DNA of 64,000 nucleotides from Marisa cornuarietis (Eukaryota; Mollusca; Gastropoda; Architaenioglossa; Ampullariidae): NCBI GenBank assembly GCA_004794655.1, contig SMMW01000623.1, forward strand, positions 868,001-932,000, written 5' to 3'. The position numbers and the translations under genes are program-made. Under the pieces are notes generated by a model. The model saw only the letters and a program-made list of their open reading frames with translations, did not search any database and had not been told where the DNA came from. Shown piece by piece: positions 35,447-47,000 of this stretch. How positions within the stretch are numbered: position 1 is the stretch's first letter; each line of letters begins with the position of its first letter.

Positions 35447-38000
35447 CAGCAAGGATGACGAATTTTTTTAAAAAGGATTTAAGTTTCTGTTGACAAAAAT
35501 CTTGGAACTACTTGCATGTGGACCTACTATAACTGCAGTATCTGCGTACTGTGTGAGAATTGCGAGGGTTGCAATATGCTCTGGATGCCGTTATGACTGA
35601 CTGGAAGTGAATGAATTCACAGCCACTGTTTTTGTGGGTTTTGTACTGGCATGTTGACCTACTGAAACAGCAGTAAGCATCTACGTAGTGTGTGAGAACA
35701 TGCGCTGGATGGCTTTATGTTTGACTGCAACTGAACGACTTCATGGCTGCTGTTTTGTGGGTTCTGTACTTGCTTTACTCTGCCATTGTCTCTTGCCCCC
35801 TTTTTTTTGCTGCTGCGGAGACTGGCATTAACAAGAGGGGAAGGATTTTGTTTTGGGGCTTGTATTTATGAAGCATGTTTACGCAGTGCTTTAGTCTCTG
35901 TCTTTGGGACTAACAGACACCATGCAGAATGAAACTGAGAAGCACAGTTGATATGATGTGGTGGTCATTTTTCTCCAGTCGTCAGTCATCATCTCCAAAT
36001 GAAAACCAAACTTTGTTCAAGTATTTGCTCAAGAATTAGCCTTGAGTCCCAGTGTCCCAGCCAGCAAAATGTAAAGCAGTTTCTTGCTGCTTTTTTGTTT
36101 TTATTTCTCCATGTTATGCTATTGGACATTTGCAATCCAATCCTTCTAGGAGAATTCCTGTGATGTCATTATGTTAACCACTTTCTCAGTGGCTCATGAA
36201 TCGGGAATTAGTTTTTCTGTCAGAATAGCTGTCAAGGCAATTTATGCTGTGGGCATAACCCTAACCCTGAGGGCCATGAGTATAAGCCCAACAGATGTTA
36301 GTACAGCCTATGTTTCAGACGGTTATTATCTAAAGAAAGCAGTTTGGAAATGTATTTGATGTACAGGCTATTTTAAGACAAGTGTTTGAGCTGAGACAAT
36401 TTGAAAAAGTATTTGACAGCTGAACAATTTTTTCCTATTTTTACATAGTTGTGACAGTTTGGCATACGTGTAGCACGTGAGCAAAACTGACATTCTTTTT
36501 TTTGTGGGGGAGATAGATGTTTGTAGTTGGCTCGGCATGCAGTAAAACCTGCAATGTGGGGACCTGACGACCAGTTGCCATCTGCTATATTGGGACACTC
36601 TTGGTCCATGTAGACCATCGTCAACACACAGAAACCACCACTGACTGGCAGAAAACTGCATACCAAACAGAAATTTGAGGGACAAAGTTTGTCTCTATAC
36701 CTGTCAGCGTTTTGTTTAGTTCAGTGGGAATGCAAAAATATAATACCTAGAAACTTTCCTTCAAACCTAACTTGTAGTTAACTCTAGTATCAGTGACATT
36801 TGTGGAGACATCGTGATGCCGCTCTGATAACCTGTTAACTGTTGTCCTTTTATTGGAGTCGTCATGAGGGTGCTTTAACACTCTCATAACGCTCGTATTT
36901 TGCGAGTCTGCGCTCTTCTTGGAATACAGAAGCCCCCAGCAAGAGGGCAGCAGACATGTAAGGACAATGTTGAGCTGACCAAAGACGAGCCTCACATTTC
37001 AGGTTTTATTGGACATGAAACAGGGGAGCAAACCTCACTTGTTGGGATGAAAGTTGAGAGGTTTCTAGGTTGTCTTACAAGCACAGAGCTTTGTTGTCGT
37101 GGAATAACTGAGGAATATTTGTGTTTATCTGACAGTTGGAATATGTGTATTGACATTTTACGCATGTTGAAAGATTTACATCCAAAAAGAACTTATGCAT
37201 ATCTAGTTGAGATAGATCAATACCGGACACTTTATAAGCAGAGATTTCTGGAAATGGGAGATGTTAGAGAGGGCGAGTGTGTGAGAGAGTGTGAGCAGAT
37301 TAAGGGGTGATCTCCAAAGTTACAGAGAATCTAGGAGAGATTTATTTTGTTGAGTTTTTCAGAGCATTCATCCTTAATCATGGTAGGCGACTCAGCAGAA
37401 CTGGCCTTTCCTGCATGATGTGTACTTTGATCCATGATATGGTGCTAGCTTTGACTACCACAGGTCAACCTGGCTCAAGCCATCCAGTGACATACTTGTA
37501 TCCGTCTCTTGACATACTTGTATTTGTTTTTTGATTTACCTGCATCCGTCCATTAATTTGCACCATTTAGCCGTCCATTATTCTTAATCGTGTATTTTAT
37601 AAATGTTTTACAAATCTGGTCCGTCCACCAAACAAAGTTGCCTGCATAAGGCTTGTGGCAATGCTGATGTATCATTTTAATATACATGGCTTTTTTCCAT
37701 CTAGCATCAGTGACGGCTTATTTTGTGACAAAAGATCTTGTGACTGACTGCGGCTTGTGTGTAAGAAATCTTGTTGCTGACATCTCCACAGTTTGTAGGG
37801 TGATGCCCTATAATAATACTGCTGTAGGTGTTTGCACCACCAAAGGTTTTAGATCCCTGCTTAGTAGAACTTTACAGCGCATCTGTCATCACGCCTTCAA
37901 TAATGGAGTGTGTGACACAACATTGAACATTACCTGAACAAAATAAATGACTTCATTGATGAGTTTACGATGTGTCTTGACAGGACATCACTAGGGCTAC
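35447..38000 (+). other. Probable Bicaudal-C 3' UTR and downstream flank
   Basis: Unique sequence without repeats or recognisable coding. The first clear AATAAA downstream of the stop is at 37942-37947, which would give a 3' UTR of about 2.5 kb. The open frame at 36900-37310 (136 codons) has no recognised motif and I treat it as chance. Confidence 0.5.
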
Positions 38001-38930
38001 ATAGCACTAGCACTAGTTCATTTGAAACCTACATGCTCTACAACATGGAAGTCTAACTGACAACAGAAAGACATGAAAACAAGTAAAAACTTCAAGTAGA
38101 CACAAAGCATGTAAAGACTTGGGCAGAGCGGGTGAGTTTGCCTATTATAACAAGATTAATTATGAAAGAAATGTCTTTAGCCCCAACTAGTTTGCCTTCA
38201 GAGTTGACACATTATAAAGGGAGGGAGGTGGGAAAATTAAAAAAAATGTTGAAAACACACTTTAAATTCTACTAAAAAAAGTTAAAAACTTTTTTCCCTT
38301 GGGTCTCAGTATTTTCTTTCTTGCACCTATCTTAAAATATGAAAGTGTATGGGGCCATGGAGATTTCCAAGAGTGCCCCTCAAACTTCTTTTGTAAAGTC
38401 TTTTTATTTGCTTTGCAGTTTCACCCGTCTGTGTGAGAGGGTGGAGAGTCGTGGCAACGTAGTTGCTAATCTCACATCCAGCTATCTGACTGACTGAGGC
38501 GCTGTATTCGATTTCTACAGGCTTGATCGATTTTTTTTTTTCATAGTGTGATGCATGGGAACTTTAACAGCGAACACACACACACACACACACACAGAGT
38601 TCTGCATGCCAGAATTAAGCGATTGTTGTTCGTGTTACTTTGCGACTTTTTTTTCTACTTGTAGGCTGAGTTAGGGGAGATAACAAAAATAGGTAACCAG
38701 TCCTAGAGCAGCAGTTACCTTTCCCCTAATTCGACCTACCAGTTCTCATACAAAATTAAAATTTAAAACAAAAAATGAGGCAAGTAGTTGGCTGGTTGAG
38801 TTTAACGCTGTGCCAGCAACTAAGGCTATATCACGGCGAGAAAAAATAATCTTATTTTAAAATGTTTTGGGACAAGTGATAAATATAGCATCGTAAAAAT
38901 TAAAAATCCACACAAAAAGCAAGAAACACA
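38001..38930. other. Intergenic sequence
   Basis: (CA)n at 38574-38595. On the minus strand at about 38790-38830 there is GTTGCTGGCACAGCGTTAAA, resembling the end of an I-group LINE 3' UTR. Confidence 0.5.
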
Positions 38931-41900
38931 TTTGAGAGGCGGGAACATGTAAAAGGAGTGTTGTGTCCTAAAAAGGCCACCAACAAACCAAAAATCAAAA
39001 ACCTATCAGGGCATAAAAAGCTTAAATCTTATGGTAAAGCCCTATCCGCCTTAAAAAGGTAAAAATAGCTGCCGATGGGACGGACCTAACCAAAAAAACA
39101 AGGAAACTGCCGGCGGATACTCTGGAGTCCAGGACAAGTAATTAAAACATGTACAACATTACAAGTTCCTTGACACCAAGGACAGACTGGCAGTGGTTCA
39201 CCTCGTAAAAGGTGCGACTGCGTGGCAAAGGTGTGTCCTAGTCTTAGTCTGGAAAGAACTACCTCCTCCCGCCCCACAGGACGGCATGAAGGCAAGCGGT
39301 CTGACAGAGAAGGAAGGGTGGCATGTAACTTATTTTGGCTCAGAGTGTCCCAGCGGTGTTGGCACAAGGACTGAACCTAGGCCGTGAAGATAGATTTACA
39401 GTCTGCTGATACTATCGAGCGTAGTTTACCAGGCGACTGACATGCAGCCTTGGCGGCCTGATCCGCTCGAACATTGCCCAAGATAGCGTGAAGTTCCGCA
39501 GAGAAAATGGAGCAGCCATCCGCAAGTTGGGCAGAAGAGGCTTGTTGCGACTGGCAGGATGGAACTGCTGCCACAGCTACAGGGCCACCGTTTGGGACTT
39601 TGGAGCCATCTGTAAAGACAGAACAGAAACCAGGATAGTCAGAAAAAAGTTTTTGAAAGCGCTGGAGAAAGATGAGGTCACAGGTGTCACCTTTTTTGAA
39701 AGCTGAAAGATCGAGACGGATCTCTGGAACAGGAAGAGTCCAAGGAGGAGCTGGCAATAGATGGAGAGTCTCTGCCTGCTGAATATCTACTCCGGCTGCT
39801 TGTAGGTGAGGTGCAACACAGTGATATTGGTTTTTGCTCCTTGGTACGAATGGCATACAGGGCAGCATGCTAAGGCCCAAAACAGTGTTGTACGCAGGGT
39901 TTCCAGGATGAGCTTTTAGACGACAGACATAGGATAGCATGAGTTTCAGACGACGGAGGGAAAGTGGAGGCTCACCAGCTTCTGCGTACAAACTTTGTAC
40001 AGGAGTGGTGCGGAAGGCACCCAAACAGATGCGGAGGCCTTGATGATGAATAGGATCAAGAATTTTGAGATAGGATTCTCGAGCAGAGCCATAGATGATG
40101 GATCCATAGTCTAGCTTGGAGCGGAGCAGGGCACGATACAGGCGAAGCAGGACCATGCGGTCCGCCCCCCAGCTGACGTGGCCAACTACTCTAAGAACGT
40201 CCAAGGCTTTCTGACATGATAGGCGTAACGATTTGATGTGAGAAAGAAAGGATAGTTTTCGGTCAAAGATGACCCCAAGAAATTTTACTTCCTGGACCAC
40301 TTTGAGAACCGTGCCGTTGACAGTAATAGATGGGTTTGGAAACATGCCTTGTAGTTTACAAAGGTGGATGCATACTGACTTCGTAGGAGAAAATTTGAAG
40401 CCATTATCTGTCACCCACTTCTGCACAGCGTTTAATAATAATAATAATAAAGTATATTTATATAGCGCTTTACCCCACCATCAAAGGCAGGCTCATAGCA
40501 CTTGAAAAAAAGGTAAAACTAACATAAAATAATGGGCGCTGATCTAAAAAACAATGAGGTTATTGTGTGACCCCGTATAGCAGCCACTCATGTTAAGTAG
40601 GTGAACGCCATCAGCACAGATGCAGTCAGTAACCTTGCCATTGCATGAAATCTTTGGTAAGTCAATAAAGTTCTGTTTAAAAGTTCTGTTTGCACACAGC
40701 TGAAGGCATGGTAGGGATCGGCCTCGGATGCACAGAGCAAAATCATCTACAAACAGCGAGGCCGCCAAACCTGGACAGACTGGAGATTTCAAGATGGAAT
40801 ATATTTTAATGTTGAAAAGAGTTGGGAGGCCAAGGAACTAGAATTCTGCCCTGTGGGACGCCCATTTCCTGTTCCTGAGGAGCAGACAGGATAGATCCTA
40901 TACGAACTCGAAAGAGACGTTGAGAAAGGAAGTTCTTGATGAAGAGAGGCATACGACCCCGGAAGCCAAGAGTGTGAAGGTCCAACAGAATACCTTGCTT
41001 CCAGGTTGTGTCGTAGGCCTTTTCCAAGTCAAAGAAAACTCCTAACACATGCTCTTTACTTACAAAAGCATCTCTAACAAAAGTTTCAAAACGGACCAGA
41101 TGGTCCAGGGTGCTGCGGTATTGTCTAAAGCCACACTGCAGGTTGGAGAGGAGACCCTGGGATTCAAGCTGCCAGGTAAGCCGAGCATTCACCATGCGTT
41201 CTAAAATTTAGCACAGACAGCTAGTGAGAGCGATAGGACGGTAAGAGTTGGGATCAGAAGGATCCTTGCCAGGTTTTGGGATGGGCACCACAACTGCCTC
41301 TCTCCACGAGGGAGGGAAACAGCCGGACACCCAAATAAAGTTAAAGATGTTTAGAAGGAGAATGAGAGAGGCCTGTGGGAGATGAGTCAGCAGCTGATAG
41401 GAAATGTCTGGGCCAGGTGCAGAATCCTTGCACTTCTGAAGGGCCTGCTACAGTTCATTAAGAGAGAAGGGTTCGTTGTATTGTTCAGAGTTATCGGAAG
41501 AAAAGTCACAGCAAGAGGATTCCCGAACAGACTTCATGCGCTGAAATTCCAGAGAATAGTTGGAAGAGGAGGAGTTTTGAGCAATGGTGGATGCCAAAGT
41601 ATTGGCGACATCTCGTGCCTCTGTGAGGACAGAGTCTCCAACCTGCAGGTGGCCTATTGAACCAGCCTAAAACCTTCCCTTTATTTTCTTCACGGCTGCC
41701 CACACCTCCTGGGAGGTGGTGCGGGAGGATAATGACACAAACCTCTGCCACGCAAGTTTTCTACTTTGTTTAAAAATAAAATGAGCTCGTGCTCTGCTGC
41801 GTTTAAAATTTAGCAAATTTTCTAGAGTGGGGTGGCAAAAGACAAGGCGCTGGGCCTTCTTCCGATCACGCTGGGCCACCCTACACTCTTCATTAAACCA

Positions 41901-42188
41901 AGGGAAACGTAGATGGTGTTTCAGTGTCCCTTTCTTTGGAATGGTTGCCGAAGCAACTGCAGTTAGAGTGGTGGTAAAAATTGTAATAGGGTGGTCCTGG
42001 TCAGTATCATAGGTATCTAAATTAAAACTATCGCTAGAACAAAGGCGGGTGGCGCAGAGGGCCTGAAAGACAGGCCAATCTGCCTTGGTCAAGTTCCACC
42101 CGCCATTATAAAAATTATCGTCCTGCTCCAGAGTATTCAAAAAACATAAAATTATTGGAAAGTGATCACTGCCACATAGATCGTCGTG
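38931..42188 (-). mobile_element. Decayed I-group (Nimb-like) LINE with RNase H
   Basis: In minus order: endonuclease end GSDHFPIIL and FPWFNEECRVAQRDRKKAQR; RT LQCGFRQYRSTLDHLVRFET, GVFFDLEKAYDTTWKQGIL, MGVPQG, SLFVDDFAL; thumb FLGVIFDRKLSFLSHI; RNase H VFTDGSKVPNGG and SIFSAELHAILG; zinc-knuckle-like CPWCQGTCNVVHVLITCP. Stops and frameshifts. The RNase H domain has lost its middle (AELHAILG runs straight into NVRADQAAKAA). 5' truncated at 42188; interrupted by an insertion at 40433-40690. Confidence 0.92.
40433..40690 (-). mobile_element. SINE/LINE 3' fragment nested in the I-group LINE
   Basis: Separates the RT halves SLFVDDFAL...LCA and VQKWVTDNG. It ends (minus strand) in GCGCTATATAAATATACTT then (TTA)n, like the SINE tail at 62668. 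Confidence 0.75.
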
Positions 42189-42189
42189 T

Positions 42190-42302
42190 ACAGTTCCCAT
42201 ATCTGGGGAGCATCGTCAGCAAGGACGGTGGAGCGGACGATGACATCAGAAGCTGCATAAATAAGGCCAGCCATGCTTTTAACACCCTACGCCCCATCTA
42301 TC
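42190..42302 (+). mobile_element. RTE-like LINE fragment
   Basis: Reads FPYLGSIVSKDGGADDDIRS and INKASHAFNTLRPI, the conserved thumb region of RTE-type LINEs. It abuts the I-group LINE 5' break and flows into the minisatellite. Confidence 0.78.
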
Positions 42303-42692
42303 AATTGACCATTGGCCAAGGTCTATCAATTGACCATGTTGGTGCCAAGGTCTCCCAGTTGGCCATGTTGGTGCCAAGGTCTATCAATTGACCATGTTGG
42401 TGCCAAGGTCTATCAGTTGGCCATGGTGCCAAGGTCTATCAATTGGCCATGTTGGTGCCAAGGTCTCCCAGTTGGCCATGTTGGTGCCAAGGTCTCCCAG
42501 TTGGCCATGTTGGTGCCAAGGTCTCCCAGTTGGCCATGTTGGTGCCATGGTCTCCCAGTTGGCCATGTTGGTGCCAAGGTCTCCCAGTTGGCCATGTTGG
42601 TGCCAAGGTCTCCCAGTTGGCCATGTTGGTGCCAAGGTCTCCCAGTTGGCCATGTTGGTGCCATGGTCTCCCACTTGGCTGTATTGATGCCA
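42302..42692. repeat. 29-bp minisatellite
   Basis: About 13 units (core TCCCAGTTGGCCATGTTGGTGCC reduced: period 29). Early units carry TATCAATTGACC. Open in several frames on both strands; not coding. Confidence 0.96.
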
Positions 42693-43190
42693 AGGTGTTT
42701 GAGGCTGTCTTTGTAGCATTTATTTATGCCATCTCATTGTGCACTTACCCTGACACAGCTGCCTTAGTAGTCGACTGTCAGGCACACAGACATGTCCAGC
42801 CCATCTAGCCTGCAATCACAGCAGCTTGAGAGCTGCAAACTTCTGCTCCCTAACCCTCTGTCAGAATGTCACCAACTATTGAAAGAGCTACTGGAAGTTT
42901 AATTTCTGGTGAATATATTTGTTGTAGCAAATGTTTGACTAGCTTGTGTACATGTGGATGTGTGTGAGAAAGATTGTTGGGATAAATGTAGGCAATGAGT
43001 TCTACTGATCTATTTTAGTCAGCATGTCAATGTTAAATGCTACTGAAGCATGAGTACTCCCTTATGTGTACACTAACATTCTTCATGTTTATCCCATGTA
43101 TGCCTGGCAGCAAAGTACTTGCATGACTAGGACTAGCAGGGTACATCACACGTCAAGATGATAACAGGGCGAGTCTGCACCGTGATTAAC
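42693..43190. other. Intergenic, no recognised feature
   Basis: Unique sequence. Confidence 0.5.
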
Positions 43191-43460
43191 ACACAAAACA
43201 CAAACTTGATGTGTTGTCCTCTAACCATTTTATATATTTATCATCTTTACTACTGCGAACAACACACAAAATACAAACTTGATGTGTTGTCCGCCAGTCA
43301 TTTTATACATTTATTATCTTTACTACTGTGAACAGCACACAAAATACAAACTTGATGTGTTGTCCGCCAGTCATTTTATACATTTATTATCTTCGCTACT
43401 GGGTTTCATGCAGAAATCTGTAAAATCCTCCAGATCATTTATAGGTTGATCATCTTTACT
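43190..43460. repeat. About 66-bp tandem repeat downstream of BUB1 stop
   Basis: Three to four diverged units (core AACTTGATGTGTTGTCC, CATTTATTATCTT). Two units carry AATAAA on the minus strand, so the repeat may contain the BUB1 polyadenylation signal. Confidence 0.85.
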
Positions 43461-43816
43461 ACTACGCTTGGTGCAGAAATCTATCCATGGCCGTGGTAAG
43501 CTGGAGGTGTCAAAGTGCCTGCAGTCTATGGTCAGGTACATGTGAAATGATTTTTCCTTCACCAGTAATTCAACACACATTTGTGTGCTTCTCTTGATGT
43601 GCATGGAGAATGTATGTGAAGATGTATACATGCATGTTCATGCCTAAAACTGAATAAAACAAATGAGAGAGATTACATGTCACAAACCTGATAAAGTCAT
43701 AACATTTTCATTCACGTGTCTGACCAAGTGCTGTGATTACTGAGGTTCGTAGGACAGCTCAGTACCCACGGCACACGCCGCTATCTTTCAAGTCATAACG
43801 ATCGGCCACAACAGCC

Positions 43817-44003
43817 CTATAGACTGTCCGCCTGGCACACGGCAGTGACACGGGCCATTAATGGTCGGAAGTCACAAAGAAGATTGTCAACAAAGTGCTG
43901 CTGGAACTGGTGGCTGAGTGCCAGAAGATCTGGCTGGTGGTCACAATCAGAAATGTTGAGCAGCTGGTGAAACAGCTTCTTCCACAAGTCAACCTTCCAT
44001 TTC
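43817..44003 (-). CDS. BUB1: BUB1 terminal exon
   Basis: Reads KWKVDLWKKLFHQLLNISDC and then a helical tail ending CQADSL and TAG at 43819-43817; human has LDMWNEFFHVMLNIPDC. Acceptor TGTGTTGCAG. Candidate AATAAA signals on the minus strand are at 43388-43383 and in upstream repeat copies. Confidence 0.94.
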
Positions 44004-47000
44004 CTGCAACACAGACTTTATGATAAAATTGTAGCTTAGGTCTACAACTGCAGCAAAATAGCGTTGTTAAATGACAGTTTGATGTTTGAGTTTTATGCCG
44101 TACCAGCAACTAGATAAGATAAGACTTCATTTGTCCTGGAGGGCAATTCAGTGGCAGCTTGATAACAACAACAACAACAAATTCACAACACATTCGTATG
44201 CACCAAACAGACTTCCACATTCATGTTTCATTCATTCACACAGCATGATTTCAAAAGAAGCACGGCCTAAACATCGAAGGACAGACCCAGTCTGTTAGTC
44301 CTGCATGCAGGCAGACAAAATCGGCAGCCCGATGGGAGCTGGACAAATTCTCTCAACAGGACATGCCTGTCATCACAGAGGATTGCAGAGAGTTTAAGAA
44401 ATCTCTGCCTGTTATATAGAGTCTGAAGAACACTCTGAGCTGTCTCAATGACTTTTGAGCAGGTGGATACCACACGATGTAGGCTGTACTTGTCCTTCAC
44501 CGATAAACTGTTGTAGAAACAGATAAACGAGAAGGACAGCACGCTCTCTATGTGCAATCTATAAAATGAGCTCCGGAAGATCAGCTCCATTCGTCGTACT
44601 CTGTCCGTCCCAACCACCAAAATTCTTATCTGCTCGTTTATTCTGTCTAAACTAGACTACTACAACTCTCTTCTTGATGGCTGTCCTCAACACCTCATTG
44701 ATAAGCTTCAGAAGGTCCAGAACTCAGCTGCTCGTCTCGTTTTCCGGACTCGCAAACGAGATCATGTCTCACCACTTCTTCGCTCTCTTCATTGGCTACC
44801 AGTTAAAGCTAGAATAGACTACAAGCTCTCAACTCTCTGCTATGGTTTCTTCGAAGGTCACTCCCCCCCCCCCCAGCTACTTTAATGAAATCTTGTCTGT
44901 CAAAACTCCTGCCCGAAACCTTCGCTCCTCATCAGACTCCCGCATTTTATCCCTCCCTCTCACTAAGACAGTCACATATGGACAACGGATGTTCTCCCTT
45001 TGTGCTGCTCAGCAGTGGAACTCTCTACCACATCACATTCGCCACTCAGCCTCCAAGGCTGCATTCAAACGCTCTCTTAAAACATATCTTTTCACAAAGT
45101 GCTATTACTGACTTGTACCTCATCTTTATGTTGTTCAGTGTCCCTATGTGTACCTCCCTGTCTATTGGTTGTTATGTTTCTTTTATCAAACTGTTCTGCG
45201 CAGAGAGTGCGTTCCATCTTATTCGTGATTCTGTGCACTATAAGTACGCATTATTATTATTATTATTATTAAAAAAAGCGGAAGAAATTGGTGGGAGACA
45301 GAGAAAGACTTCAGCTTCCGGAGAAGGGAGGCGCTGCTGAGCCTTCTTCACGACAGCTTGGGTGTTGACATCCCAGCAAAGTCGCCTGTCGAAGATGGTG
45401 CCCAGGTATTTAAAAACAGGAACAATTTCCACCTCCTTGCCATGGATGACACTTACAGGAGACTTGGTGGAGAATTCCGACGGAAACCAAAGACCATCTC
45501 TTTGGTCTTACTCACATTAAGGTCTAAGAAATTGTCATCGCACCAGGCAATAAATTCTTCCAAAGCTACACCCTGGGTATCTGCTGGGCCGCTAAGGAGA
45601 GAGAGCAGTGCCGTGTCATCAGAGAATTTGACGAGGTATTGACCCTCATGGTTACTGCCACAACTGTTGGTATACAGAATAAACAGAAGCGGGGATAAAA
45701 CGCAGCCTTGAGGTGTGCCGGTGCACGTTGTGATTGTCAGAAAAAGTGCCTTTGACAAGTACTCGTTGCTGACCCTTAGGTGTTACAATAACAACACCAT
45801 TAACAATAAAAACCAACATAAGGAAACAGGATAATACAAAAGGGTAGGTAATATGTTAAAAGGGTGTTGCGGTCCAAAAGGCCACTATTAAGCCAGAACC
45901 TTAAACCAGAATCTAACACAATATAAAAACATTAACAAGGAAAACAAAAAGCCACCTGTAAAAAATTGTTGGCGGGTACTCTGGACATCAGGACAAGTAA
46001 TTAAAGCATGTACAACAGTAAAATCCCTGGCAAAATGGACAAATGGTGAAGATTCACCTTGGAAAAGGTGGGACTGTGTGGCATAGGTGTGTCACATCCT
46101 TAGTCTACTATGTACTACCTCCTCCTGCTGCACTGAATGGCCTGAAGGGTGGTCAGAAAGACAGGGAAGGGTGGCATGCAACATATTCTGGCCCAGTGTC
46201 CCAGTGGTGTTGCCACAGGGACTGAACATAGGTCGTGTAGATAGAATTACAGTCAGATGACACCAGTGACTGCAACTGACCAGGACAGTGGCCCAAATGA
46301 AGACAATGTTCTTGCGACAAGGAAGAGCCGCATGAATTGTACGAAGCTGGACCATAAGGGTGATCAAAACGACTGGAAAGAAGAGCTTGGAGAGCAGATG
46401 GCGAGTCTGAAATGATTAAGTAGTTTTTTTTCCAAAGATCGGTGAACATGTTGCAAGGCCAGCAAGATGGCATAAAGTTCTACAGAAAAGATACAGCAAC
46501 CATCTGCTGTCAGGCTCAAGATGCCCGTTGGGGCTGACAGGATGGAACTGCTGGAACTACAGGTCACCCATTTGAAACTTTGGAGCCGTCTGCAAAGACA
46601 GAACAGAATCCAGGTTAGTTGGAAAAGAGTTTCCTGGAAGTGTTGAAGAATGAGGTCACTGGTGTCACCTTCTGTAAATGTACGAGGTGTGTCTGAAAAG
46701 TAACAGGACTGGTGTCACAATTTATTTCAATTCCAAACAACATGGTTTTCCATTCAAAGTAATCTCCCTTGAGTTTACTGTTTACAGTACCTACATCCCT
46801 TCATACCTTCATCCATGGCTTTACATTCTACTCTTGTACCCCATCTTTATGTTGTTCATGGTGCCTACACAAATCTCACTGTCCAGTGGCCCTTAGCTAA
46901 TGTTTATTCATCATTACTGGTCTGCACAGAGAGTGTGATCGATCTTGGTCGTGATGCTGCACCTTACAAGTATACATTATCATCATCATCATTATTAATG

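Noticed and set aside
36900..37310. 136-codon frame after the Bicaudal-C stop
   Set aside because: No recognised motif, lies in the likely 3' UTR, and no splice or start evidence.
42312..42808. Several open frames on both strands rich in Trp, Cys, Pro
   Set aside because: 29-bp minisatellite read in different frames.
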